From Girardinichthys multiradiatus (taxonomy: Eukaryota; Chordata; Actinopteri; Cyprinodontiformes; Goodeidae), in assembly GCF_021462225.1 (NCBI RefSeq), contig NC_061817.1:4375327-4439326 (forward strand): 64,000 nucleotides of DNA, in the 5' to 3' direction. The notes below the pieces were generated by a model. The model did not search any database and was not told where the DNA came from. It saw only the letters and a program-made list of their open reading frames with translations. Below are positions 46,011 through 54,740 of this stretch, in pieces. Within the stretch, counting starts at the first letter, position 1. Every line of letters starts with the position of its first letter. The position numbers and the translations under genes were made by a program.

Positions 46011-46254
46011 TGGAGGATGGCAGTAAAACAGCCTTACTGCCGCTTCATACTCCATCTCGATCTGCTTTATCCTCTCAATCAGCTCAGTAGAAGAATACAG
46101 AAGACCTGTCGTCCTCAGGATCTTGATTTGGCGTGCAGAGTCCAAAACAAAAATAACTCCCAATAAGCAAAACAACAAAACCAAAGTCCATAATCTCCAG
46201 GGGCGCATAACAAAATCCAGGAGGCCGATGATCCGGAGACCTGCGACGAAGTAG

Positions 46255-46395
46255 CCAGAGAAGTGGTTGATGATCCGGAGGCCGGCAGTGACGAAGTAGC
46301 CATCGAAGTGGTTGATGATCCGGAGGCCGGCAGTGACGAAGTAGCCATCGAAGTGGTTGTTGATCCGGAGGCCGGCAGTGACGAAGTAGCCAGCG
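46255..46395. repeat. 45-bp minisatellite, three units
   Basis: GAAGTGGTTGATGATCCGGA then GGCCGGCAGTGACGAAGTAG and CCATC, three times with few changes. Confidence 0.9.
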
Positions 46396-46404
46396 ATGAA
46401 GGAG

Positions 46405-46600
46405 CAGATGTCTCGGAGGTCTGCGGCGAGGATGCAGGCGCCTCGGAGGTCTGCGGCGAGGATGCAGGCGCCTCGGAGGTCTGCGGCGAGGATGCAGGCG
46501 CCTCGGAGGTCTGCGGCGAGGATGCAGGCGCCTCGGAGGTCTGCGGCGAGGATGCAGGCGCCTTGGAGGTCTGCGGCGAGGATGCAGGCTTCCTGGAGTC
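46405..46600. repeat. 30-bp minisatellite, six units
   Basis: CGGAGGTCTGCGGCGAGGAT then GCAGGCGCCT, nearly identical units, so the array is recently homogenised. Confidence 0.9.
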
Positions 46601-46944
46601 CGACAGCGGCGATGCCAGGCAAACCCACGAAGCGAAGAGTCAAGCAGTGTATGAAGTGGCGAGATCCTCAGAGACTTGGCCCTGGCGTCCAACTTGGACC
46701 CAGGCAGAAACCCTGAAGACTTGGCCCTGGCGTCCGGTTCGGTGTCAGGCAAAGAGTCAGGCAAAGAGTCAGGTAAAGAGTCAATCAAAGTCAAAAAGTC
46801 AGTCCGTATCTCCAGTAACACCCCCCAGAGGAAACTGAGCAGGTGCTCAGGACCAGGTCTTGGAGACAGCCCATCCATGGGCTCCACCGAAGCATGGTGT
46901 GGGAATGGAGGCAGCCCGCCCACGGGCTCCTCCGTGTCATGACG

Positions 46945-47110
46945 AGGCTCTGTAGACCCGGCGACGGCCGGCTGAGGCTCCGTAGATCCGGCGACGGCCG
47001 GCTGAGTCTCTGTAGATCCGGCGGCGGCCGGCTGAGGCTCTGTAGATCCGGTGACGGCCGGCTGAGGCTCTGTAGATCCGGCGGCGGCCGGCTGAGGCTC
47101 TGTAGGCTTA
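46945..47110. repeat. 30-bp minisatellite, five to six units
   Basis: CTCTGTAGATCCGGCGACGG then CCGGCTGAGG, varying at GCGACGG/GCGGCGG/GTGACGG. On the - strand it encodes STEPQPAVAG. Confidence 0.9.
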
Positions 47111-47389
47111 GCTGCATGCTGTGAGTCCAGAGGCATGGCTGCCTTAACGGCCACGAGAAGAGGATTGAAGGGACCTCGAGCGGAGAGTGGAGCTGGAGCG
47201 TCTAGCCATCCCTCTGCAAGAAAGTCATCTAGTAAGATAGTGTGCACGTCAACCAGATCCTGAGGATTGCTAATCAAGTGAGGAACACACTCTAGGCAAC
47301 GTGACTTCATAAGTTCCTTCTTGATCTCCTGCAACCCGGCCTGAACCCAGGCGGTCGCACCGACGACCGGAGACCAGCAGAGGGCATGA

Positions 47390-47630
47390 CGAGCTCAGGT
47401 GCTGCTACTGCTGCTGCTACTGCTGCGGACGTGGCAAGCTCAGGCGCTGCTGTTGCTGCAGCTGTGGACGTGACGAGCTCAGGCGTTGCTGCTGCTGCGG
47501 ACGTGACGAGCTCAGGCGTTGCTGCTGCTGCAGCTGCTACTGCGGACGTGAATAGCTCAGGCGCTACTGTTGCTGCAGCAGTGGACGTGACGAGCTCAGG
47601 CGTTGCTGCTGCTGCGGACTGCTTGCGGCG
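47390..47630. repeat. Imperfect GCT-rich minisatellite
   Basis: Units of GACGTGACGAGCTCAGGCGT followed by a variable run of GCT/GCTGCA. On the - strand it encodes ATPELVTSAA-like units. Confidence 0.85.
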
Positions 47631-47940
47631 CCGGCGACATCTCCGACGAGATGGGGCGGGCTCCGAACTGGGAGAGTGCGCTGCAGGCAACTCTGGCTCC
47701 AAAAACGAGGAGGAAAAGTAGACTGGATCTAGTGACTTACTCCGGGGATGAGGAGAGGGTCTGTGACGCAGCGGACCAGTACCCAGAAGAGGCCTAGCCA
47801 GTCTTGTGCCCCAAAACGGTGACCGCTGCTCTCTCTCCTCCTGATCCTGACGTGCGCTCTTCTCCGCGGCACGTCGGAAATACTCAAACAAGGTAATCAT
47901 CTCTGGTTCTGCTTGGTCCTTCTTTTGGCTGGTTCCTAAA

Positions 47941-48484
47941 TGTCGGGGAAGGACTGTGGGTCGGACCAAAACGCAGAACAGAGCTCGGTAGCCGCATCAT
48001 AATTTATTCCACACTCCAGGTAGTATGGCAAAACGAAGCATGAACAAAACATAGTCATGGTACACGTAGCATAAACGAAGCATAGACAAAGCATAGACAT
48101 AGAAACGTAGCGTAGCATAAACGAAGCATAGACATCACCGACATAGAAACAAGGAACCAGCGAGGAACTAAACAAACAGAACAACTAATATACACAGAGC
48201 ACAGAGAGGGGAACAAAAGGCAGGTAATCAAAGAAACAGGGAACATGTGTGACAAGGAACAGGTGAAACAAATACAAAGGCTGAGGATGGGTGAAAGGAC
48301 TAAAACAGAAAACACAAACTAAGCAAGAGAATAAATCAGAGGAGGAAATAAAGAACTAGAATAACTATGAACTAAAGTAAACAGAGAAACTAGAGGGGAA
48401 CATAGAAACAATAACTTAAGAAATAAACAAAGAGCCATAAGGAGAATCAAAATTACAAAATAAACCAACAAGTCCAAAATGTCA
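47941..48484 (-). mobile_element. LTR-like insert inside the LTR element
   Basis: Starts TGTCGGGGAAGG and ends CCAAAATGTCA, 544 bases. Read on the - strand it has the same layout as the outer LTRs: a GGAATAAATTATG polyadenylation-like word near the end, then GTTTTGGTCCGACCC, comparable to the outer LTR's ATTGTGGGGTCCAATTCC. Coding words of the outer element occur on both sides. Flanks CTAAA and CTCCA match at only three of five bases, so the duplication is imperfect or absent. It is a different LTR family from the outer one. Confidence 0.55.
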
Positions 48485-48645
48485 CTCCATGACAGCCACC
48501 CTGGATCCTTCATAAGCCGACTGCGGCACTGACAGCCCCGCAGAACGGCGCAACGACTTCTCCGCCTCCCGAGACAGGAAGGCAAAGAGGCCAATGGAGC
48601 CAGACCGATGCTCATCCGCGAGGTCCGTGTTTGGCGGAAACATAC
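48485..48645 (-). pseudogene. First short frame of the LTR element
   Basis: On the - strand the ATG at 48643 is two bases after the LTR. It opens about 53 codons (MFPPNTDLADEHRSGSIGLF, then SREAEKSLRRSAG) until a stop made at the border of the LTR-like insert. It is probably the amino end of the protein that continues at 47930 on the other side of that insert. The closeness to the LTR leaves no usual tRNA primer site, so priming may be unusual. Confidence 0.45.
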
Positions 48646-49189
48646 TGTCACGGTTTATTTGGAATTGGACCCCACAATGCAGACGAGCAGGCATGATGGT
48701 GATGGTAAGTGAAGAAAAGTTTTAATTACAAAAACTCACACTCAGCAGGAGGCAGGAACAAAACAAATGGGCAGGCAAGACAGGCATGGCATGATCAAAA
48801 AAAAAAGACAAGACTTGGTTAGAGAGCTAGACATGAGCATATGAGAGTGAAAGATGTTTCCGCGAAGACTAACAGAACAGGTGTGAATATATGGCGTGAA
48901 AACCAGGTGGAGTAAGGAGACAGATTAACTTGAAGCAGGTGAACTGAATAAACTTAATTAACAGAACAAAACGTGACTGGAGCAAAACAGAGACTCTTGA
49001 ACACAAACTAGAAAAACATGAAGCAAAAGCATAACCAGATCCGAAAACCAAACTTGACAAAACATGATCAAGACGACAAAACAAAAGCATGACCAGGAAA
49101 ATAAACAGAAACATGATTCAAAACTTGAACAGTGAAAAACATAAGGAAAAACCCCGAAACCAAAAACCAAACAACCCTACATCATGACA
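48646..49189 (-). repeat. LTR (5' LTR in element orientation)
   Basis: TGTCACGGTTTATTTGG to CATCATGACA. On the - strand it contains a CATATATTC TATA-like word and TAATTAAAAC before the last 90 bases. Confidence 0.9.
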
Positions 49190-49194
49190 AAACA

Positions 49195-49620
49195 AAATAA
49201 ATTTAGGCTCAATAATGTTGGGTTACAAACTTCATCAAGTGTATTAGTTTCTTCATCTCAACCCCCCAAATTACTGTCTAAAATACACAGGACACTGTCT
49301 GAAATAGATTATTCAATATCCCTTCCTATTATGAAATGGGAGGTGGATATATCAGTCAACTATGACCAAATATTCTGGTCTCAGATATATTTAAGAAGTT
49401 TTAAAATGACTAGTAACCCCAGTTTACACTTATTACAATACAAAACCCTTTATTCACTGCCTTATGTATCACTAAGAAAACTATCCTCATGAATTGGAAA
49501 AATATTATTAGTATTAATCAGTATAGAGACCCTTTGGTGGATTACATAAGTCTGGAGACAGCCTCTGCCTCCACATCAGATCAATCTTTATGGGCTCCTT
49601 TGATCAGCGTCATCACATAG
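49195..49620 (+). pseudogene. L1-type LINE ORF2, carboxy part
   Basis: Continues the L1 frame after the AAACA duplication: KQNKFRLNNVGLQTSSSVLV, then KLLSKIHRTLSEI, then IMKWEVDISVNYDQIFWSQI, then LHLLQYKTLY. These are the words of the region after the reverse transcriptase in L1-type ORF2. It ends near 49620, where G-rich 3' sequence begins. Confidence 0.7.
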
Positions 49621-51790
49621 TGGGGGCCCTGGCTGGGCCTGGGTGACTTGGGTCCTGGCAGGCATGTTGCCGGAATTTTGGGCTAGTGCTGGTGGGGTGG
49701 AGAGTCTGGGGTGGGGGTAGATGATGGACATTTTTTGGGTCTGGGTGGCTCACGTTTGGATTCTGGTTCTTCGTTTTGGTTCCGGTTCCTTATGCTTCTC
49801 GGTATCAATTCTGTTTGGAGGAGGGGTCTGCATGGTTTCGGCACATGTGCTGACGAGTTGTTTTCCGGGTGGAGTGGTCTTAGCTTCTCGGTGGGTATGG
49901 TTATGGATGTGTGCTTGGGTATAGATGTTGTGGGTCTTCTTTTCGCGGGGGTTACCTTTGCAGGGGACTTTATGTTTGGGAGGCTGGTGGGGACACATTT
50001 GTGCGAAGAGGGCTTTGTGCACGGCTTTTGTTTTAGGGGCTTTTTGCTGTGTTTTGTCCTCTGCTGTATGGTGTGTAGGCGGGTTTAATGGTTTTCACCG
50101 TGTCCCTAAGGATGTATGGAAGAATGTGTGGTGTGTGGTTTTTTCTTGGCTAGCCTGGATGTCGGTGGTTCTGTCTCGGAGGGGGTGTGGCCTCTTTGCG
50201 GTGCGGGCCGTGGCCTTTCTGTGGTACTCTTGGGTTTGCTGGACCGGCATCTTTGGCACTGTAGTGGGCAGGGTTGTGCGTCACGGGGTCTGATTGGCTG
50301 CCTGGCTGGCACTGGAATTTTTGGTTTGTTTGTCTATGGAGGGGTGCACAGCCTATGTTATCCTGGCTAGGGTTTGTAATTGGGTGTCCTGCCATTTTGG
50401 CTTGGGTGTGGTTATTTGCTGCCTCGGTGTTGGTGTGGGGCTTGTTTTGCTGCTCTGCTGGCCTGGTTGTGGTTGCAATCCGGTGCCAGGCCAGGGGGCA
50501 TCAGGGACTGGGTGCTCTGTTTGTTCTGCGCCGTGGGTCCAGATGTGTTTGGGCATGTTGGTCATATGGGTGGGAGTGGATGGAACCATGTCTTCCTCCT
50601 TTGGTGGAACTCGGGAAACGGGAATGCCTACTGGGGACAGCCAGGGAGCTGGCATTTTGTCCTCCAGTCCTTCCCTCATACACGTACACCTCCCTCTGCC
50701 CGTTCCATCACACTACCAATAGGGCCTTGGGGTTTGGGTGTGTCATTGGAGTGTGAGGAAGGTTTTCTATCTCCTCTGTCCCATGGTGGCCTGGGCCCCA
50801 ATTTTATTGTACAATTTGGACAATCTTACCTATAATATTTTCATGATATGCACCACTTGGGGGTGGGTACACTTTATGGCATCCAACGGGGGGTCTATTG
50901 AAAAAAACCTCATCTCTGGTGCATGCACCCACCTCTAAATTTTAAGTTGCATGAAGACATTGAGGGTTCTGGGTGGGGTAGTGGGTACGTGTTGGTGCCG
51001 GCTGATGTCTGGAGAGAGGCCGGTTTGATGTACAATATCTGTGTCCGCATTGGACATTTATGTTAGGGTTCAAAGCGGGTTGAGACTGTTTTGTTCTGGG
51101 ATGGCTCTGGTTGGACTCGTTTGGACCAAGTGGACCGCTCCTTAGATGGGGACACGGGTGGTTAGAGGCTAGGGTCAGGGTCTGGGCTGGGATCATTTAG
51201 GTTTGGGCAGTGCCGCCACTAGTCTGGACTAGTGGCTCGTGCTGCCGGCCTGTCTCCACCCCAGAATGAAGTGGACCACCTCTGGGATCGGGGGGCTGGT
51301 TGCCTCCTTTGGGGTATGGGTGACTGGACTTAGGAGTGTAGAGTATGTATGAGGAGTGCGAGTGAGTGTACCATTGTTGTGTGTCTTTACGTTGGGTGTG
51401 TGGTTATGAGTGTTTGTATGTGTACGCATGAGGGTGGTAACGTGTGACTGTGTGCACCTGTTTTTGTGTTAGGTCGGGTCTTGGGCTTCTCTCTTTCCTG
51501 GATCATCTTAGGTGCGGTAATTACGGAGGAGGTCCTCCCAGCATCCCCATGCTCTGGGGTCCTTTGGATGTCTGTGGCTCAGATCTACTCCGTGTCTGTC
51601 TTGGGTCCCAGGGGGCAGGTCTGTTGCTCCTTGTACCCACTATTGCATATTGTTATGGTGAAACCTTATATACACAAGCGTGCTCACACATACACCCACC
51701 GATGTTTGGATACAGGTGCTAACAGATACACAGATATACTCAATATTGAGCCCCTGTTGCAACTAAATAAATCCACTAAATTCATTAGTA
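49621..51790 (+). repeat. G/T-rich 3' region of the L1-type LINE
   Basis: Follows the ORF2 end directly. Strongly G+T rich on the + strand (GGGGTGGGGG, TTTGGTTTGTTTG) and homologous in reverse orientation to 16030-18065. It ends with CAATATTGAGCCCCTGTTGC and AAATCCACTAAATTCATTAG near 51790. Long Gly/Trp/Cys-rich frames inside are a result of composition. Confidence 0.7.
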
Positions 51791-52245
51791 CCCTGTACTT
51801 TTGAGTAACGTTGTTGTTTGTATATGCGTTGTTGCATGTGGAGAAGCAGTCTTCTAGGGTATTTTGTATTCTCTATATCCTTCTTTCTCTCCTCTATTTG
51901 TATCTCCTTTTCTCCCTTTTATCTTTTTGCCCCACCCCTCTCTTTCTTGCTACTTTTTTCCTTTCATATCGGTTTCTGCGTGCATTGCATTTGAAATAAT
52001 CCCAAAGCAATTTCTAATTAGGTTTATATATATATATTTCAAGTGGAGCATTGTAGCCAAAGCCATAATGCTACACTTGTGAAAGTAAATCTTGTTGCCG
52101 GACTGGACAAGTTAAAAGAAAAGAAAAATAGTAGCTACAGGAACACATTTGCTGTCCAGCTGATGTATGAAAGAACATTTAAAACCTGTAAAAAAGTTGA
52201 GGAGGGAAAAAAATATTGCTGCAATATTTCTTTTTCTTTTTGCAG
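51791..52245. other. End of aoc2 intron 1
   Basis: A pyrimidine-rich run lies at 51880-51970. The acceptor is TTTTTCTTTTTGCAG ending at 52245. A branch-point candidate was not singled out. Confidence 0.6.
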
Positions 52246-52364
52246 GTGTGGAGAATGTATTCCAGATCAAAGACATGGAATTTGTCAATGTATCTTTGCC
52301 TTGGATGCCTGATCGTCATGCAATGGTACCTCGGCTGGTGGAAAAGCAGCTCCAAACAGAACAG
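52246..52364 (+). CDS. aoc2: aoc2 coding exon 2
   Basis: 119 bases between TTTTTGCAG/ and /GTCTAT. With the last G of exon 1 it forms a Gly codon and reads VENVFQIKDMEFVNVSLPWM then PDRHAMVPRLVEKQLQTEQ, ending in phase 0. This is the part of the copper amine oxidase catalytic domain just after the copper His-x-His pair. The donor GTCTAT is weak at +3 to +6, so use of this site deserves a transcript check. The acceptor is strong. Confidence 0.9.
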
Positions 52365-52687
52365 GTCTATCTTGATATATGTATGATTTGCTTCTTTTTT
52401 GTTTCAATATTTACAAGAACTACTGGTTTTTGTGCTTAGCAAGTCTTGTTAGCTGCCAAAGTAGCGAATCCTCTATTGATTGTTTATTTCCTCACTAGAC
52501 ATGGCAATGCTTTTAGCCTTTTTACAATGTTTGTTATAGTGCTACCTTTAAAAATGAATTATAATGAATGCCATGATTACCTGTTATTTTTCCAGGAAAA
52601 AAAATTCTAACAGCCATTTTAAAGTCGGTCACCAGTGCACAGCTGATCGACAGGTTGCTGTTGCAGGTGCAGGAATGGGACATTAAT
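52365..52687. other. aoc2 intron 2, left part, no feature
   Basis: A+T-rich intron sequence without recognised repeats. GTTGCTGTTGCAGGTGCAGG near 52655 is splice-site-like but follows no open frame of the family. Confidence 0.6.
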
Positions 52688-53763
52688 CTATCCAAAGGTT
52701 TTTTCTGATATTTTGAGGCAAAAAACATTTGAATTACGTAATTGTACTATTACAATCACACCTCCTTCTCCATGCTTCACGGTGGGAACCAGGCATGTAG
52801 AGTCCATCCGTTCACCTCTTCTGCGCCGCACAAAGACACGGTGGTTGGAACCCAAGATCTCAAACTTGGACTCATCAGACCAAAGCACAGATTTCCACTG
52901 GTCTAATGTCCATTCCTTGTGTTCTTTAGCCCAAACAAGTCTCTTCTGCTTGTTGCCTGTCCTCAGCAGTGGTTTCCTAGCGGCTATTTTACCATGAAGG
53001 CCTGATTCACACAGTCTCCTCTTAACAGTTGTTCTAGAGATGTGTCAGCTGCTAGAACTCTGTGTGGCATTGACCTGTTCTCTAATCTGAGCTGCTGTTA
53101 ACCTGCGATTTCTGAGGCTGGTGACTCGGATGAACTTATCGTCCGCAGCAGAGGTGACTCTTGGTCTTCCTTTCCTGGGGCGGTCCTCATGTGAGACAGT
53201 TTCTTTGTAGCGCTTGATGGTTTTTGCGACTGCACTTGGGGACACTTGGGGACAATGTTTTCCCAATTGTTCGGACTGACTGACTTTCATTTCTTAAAGT
53301 AATGATGGCCACTCGTTTCTCTGTACTTAGCTGCTTTTTTCTTGCCTTAATGCAAATTCTAACAGTCTATTCAGTAGGACTATCAGCTCTGTACTGTATC
53401 CACCTCCTGCACAACACAACTGATGGTCCCAACCCCATTTATAAGGCTTGAAATCCCACTTATTAAACCCGACAGGGCACACCTGTGAAGTGAAAACCAT
53501 TTCAGGTGACTACCTCTTGAAGCTCATCAACAGAATGCCAAGAGTGTGCGGAGCAGTAATCAAAGCAAAAGGTGGTTACTTTGAAGAACCTAGAATATAA
53601 GACATATTGTCAATTGTTTCACACTGTTTTGTTCAGTATATAATTCCACATGTGTTAATTCATAGTTTTGATGCCTTCAGTGTGAAGCTACAATATTCAT
53701 AGTCATAAAAATAAAGAAAACTCTTTGAATGAGAGAGTGTGTCCAAACGTTTGGTCTGTACTG
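52688..53763 (-). pseudogene. Truncated Tc1-like transposon (in aoc2 intron 2)
   Basis: The right end, read on the - strand, is CAGTACAGACCAAACGTTTG, a standard Tc1-type arm, followed by TA at 53764-53765. The transposase starts near 53340. The DNA-binding region (53290-53045) reads KVSQSEQLGKHCPQVSPSAV, then ETVSHEDRPRKGRPRVTS. The first catalytic block is LWSDESKFEILGSNHRVFVR (about 52888). The sequence stops before the second and third acids and the other arm is missing, so it lost its 3' half. It is a different family from the copy at 8519-10132. Confidence 0.8.
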
Positions 53764-53765
53764 TA

Positions 53766-54202
53766 TAGTTTTGCAGGGGTAATTGATAATATGATTTGTA
53801 TGTTCTCCATGCCCTGCAATCTTCCACAAAAACTCAGAATCAAATAAAATGGACAAAAGAGAGGACTAAACATTTACTGAAATTTTTTGTGATGTAATGA
53901 CGTGGTACTGAGCTTGCTTTCAGGTTGTGGAAAACCAATCCAGTTCTTTTACTGAACATGTTAAGAAATGGCCTCAGCACCACCTCTACTTCAGAACTAG
54001 AACTGCTTTGGTGGAAATACCATTGGTCTGAATTTAGAACCATTTGGCAGATAAGTAAGTTGAATGAGTTAAATGATTAACACAATCGTCCTAGGATGCC
54101 TATCTCATCTTTCTGCTTCTCTTTCGCCATAACTCCCAAATTTGCACATGCCATTTCTTACTTCTCAGATCTTAACTGTTAACTTTTGCAACCCCTCCAC
54201 AG
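53766..54202. other. aoc2 intron 2, right part
   Basis: No repeat family recognised. It ends with the acceptor CAACCCCTCCACAG at 54202. Confidence 0.6.
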
Positions 54203-54369
54203 GAGGCAGCCCAACGTTTTGACACCAAGACACCTCGCTATCTTCACATCGCTAGCAAAAAAACCAACCGTTGGGGCCATCAGCGTACCTACAAACTGCA
54301 GGTGTTTAGCTTTGCAGGAGACCATCTACCAGAGAACCAGGTTGAAGAGAGATCCATGTCCTGGGCCAG
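54203..54369 (+). CDS. aoc2: aoc2 coding exon 3
   Basis: 167 bases between CTCCACAG/ and /GTAGGA. Reads EAAQRFDTKTPRYLHIASKK, then TNRWGHQRTYKLQVFSFAGD, ending MSWAR with two bases of the last codon (phase 2). RYLHIAS…NRWGH…Y…FAG is the family pattern in the last part of the catalytic domain. The next exon should start with one base completing Arg and continue with the strand that carries the third copper histidine. It would be about 140 codons and is not found up to 64000. Confidence 0.9.
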
Positions 54370-54740
54370 GTAGGAATAAAAAAAGAACAATTTATATGCC
54401 AATGTGCAGTTGCAATAATGATAATAAAAATAACAATAATAATAATTATTATTATCATTTTGTGCAACATGCAATGTGCAACATTTCTAGGAACATGAAC
54501 AATGCTTCTAACAGCACTGCTTCTGCCTCTCTGCCTGCTAAGACGATTTTCTCCTAAGCTCCCTGCTTGCTTGCATTCTTTTACTCCTAACTTTTTATCT
54601 CTTAGACAAAATTACGGAAATATTGGACTAAAACAACTTCTTACCAGCGACTCCCAAGGATTATTATTATTATTAGGACTTTGATGTTTTTATAATTGAA
54701 CTTGAAAGCAGGACAAGTTGACGCCAGCTAATCAACACAA

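Larger units (their letters stand above)
44487..46643 (-). pseudogene. Low-complexity repeat protein of the LTR element, carboxy part
   Basis: One - strand frame runs from 46643 to the stop at 44487 and is interrupted only by a TAG at 45698-45696, inside a unit where sister units have GAG. In order it encodes six to seven ACILAADLRG units, three GYFVTAGLRIINHFD units, a hydrophobic helix (WTLVLLFCLLGVIFVL) and the unique stretch ELIERIKQIEMEYEAAVRLF. Then come SLQGAAAEQPT units, QPQPDSRPDTP units, a basic patch (STRRRRRRKRDAP), about twelve units of SAPAHVTEGPVDA, three of SVPARDNLLVARLN, and the end FCLDCCGRLVSALKEGVLS. Every array has a unit length divisible by three. I know no function. 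The hydrophobic helix could be a membrane segment. Confidence 0.55.
46084..47969 (-). pseudogene. Low-complexity repeat protein of the LTR element, amino part
   Basis: Two overlapping - strand frames, 47969-47307 (220 codons) and 47334-46084 (416 codons), probably formed one protein, now split by a frameshift near 47340-47390. The first has a unique start (EMITLFEYFRRAAEKSARQD) with a charged helix, then Ala/Pro-rich units ending PELVTSAAAATPELVTS. The second has another unique stretch (MKSRCLECVPHLISNPQDL, then VHTILLDDFLAEGWLDAP), then units of STEPQPAVAG. From about 46600 leftward its frame reads an Arg/Pro-rich version of the 30-bp array, while the frame of the carboxy part looks more natural there. 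No zinc knuckle, aspartic protease or polymerase motif is seen. Possible remote gag-like role, not demonstrated. Confidence 0.45.
43946..49189 (-). mobile_element. Complete LTR retrotransposon without recognisable gag or pol
   Basis: Two direct repeats (43946-44494 and 48646-49189) bracket an interior of about 4.1 kb. A five-base target duplication AAACA lies at 43941-43945 and 49190-49194. The polypurine tract AAGGAGGGGG, seen on the - strand directly before the LTR at 44494, sets the orientation as -. LTR ends are TGTCA…TGACA. By eye the two LTRs differ at roughly 15-20 positions. The interior holds decayed frames made largely of in-frame minisatellites and shows no protease, reverse transcriptase, RNase H or integrase motif, so it would depend on a helper element, like a large retrotransposon derivative (LARD). 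Solo LTRs of related sequence occur at 8290-10458 and 63236-63724. It sits in L1 ORF2 inside aoc2 intron 1. Confidence 0.85.

Noticed and set aside
45347..46090. + strand 247-codon frame of VVCLAWSQAEA units
   Set aside because: Antisense shadow of the QPDSRPDTP and LQGAAAEQPT arrays. The polypurine tract sets the coding direction as -.
44548..47630. Tandem arrays considered as CRISPR
   Set aside because: Units follow each other directly with no unique spacers, are in multiples of three and sit in a eukaryotic LTR element.
49711..50835. Several long Gly/Trp/Cys-rich frames
   Set aside because: Same composition effect in the G/T-rich L1 3' region, homologous in reverse to 16030-18065.
52655..52700. 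Extra aoc2 exon candidate after GTTGCTGTTGCAG
   Set aside because: Exons 2 and 3 already join in phase with family sequence. No open family-like frame follows.
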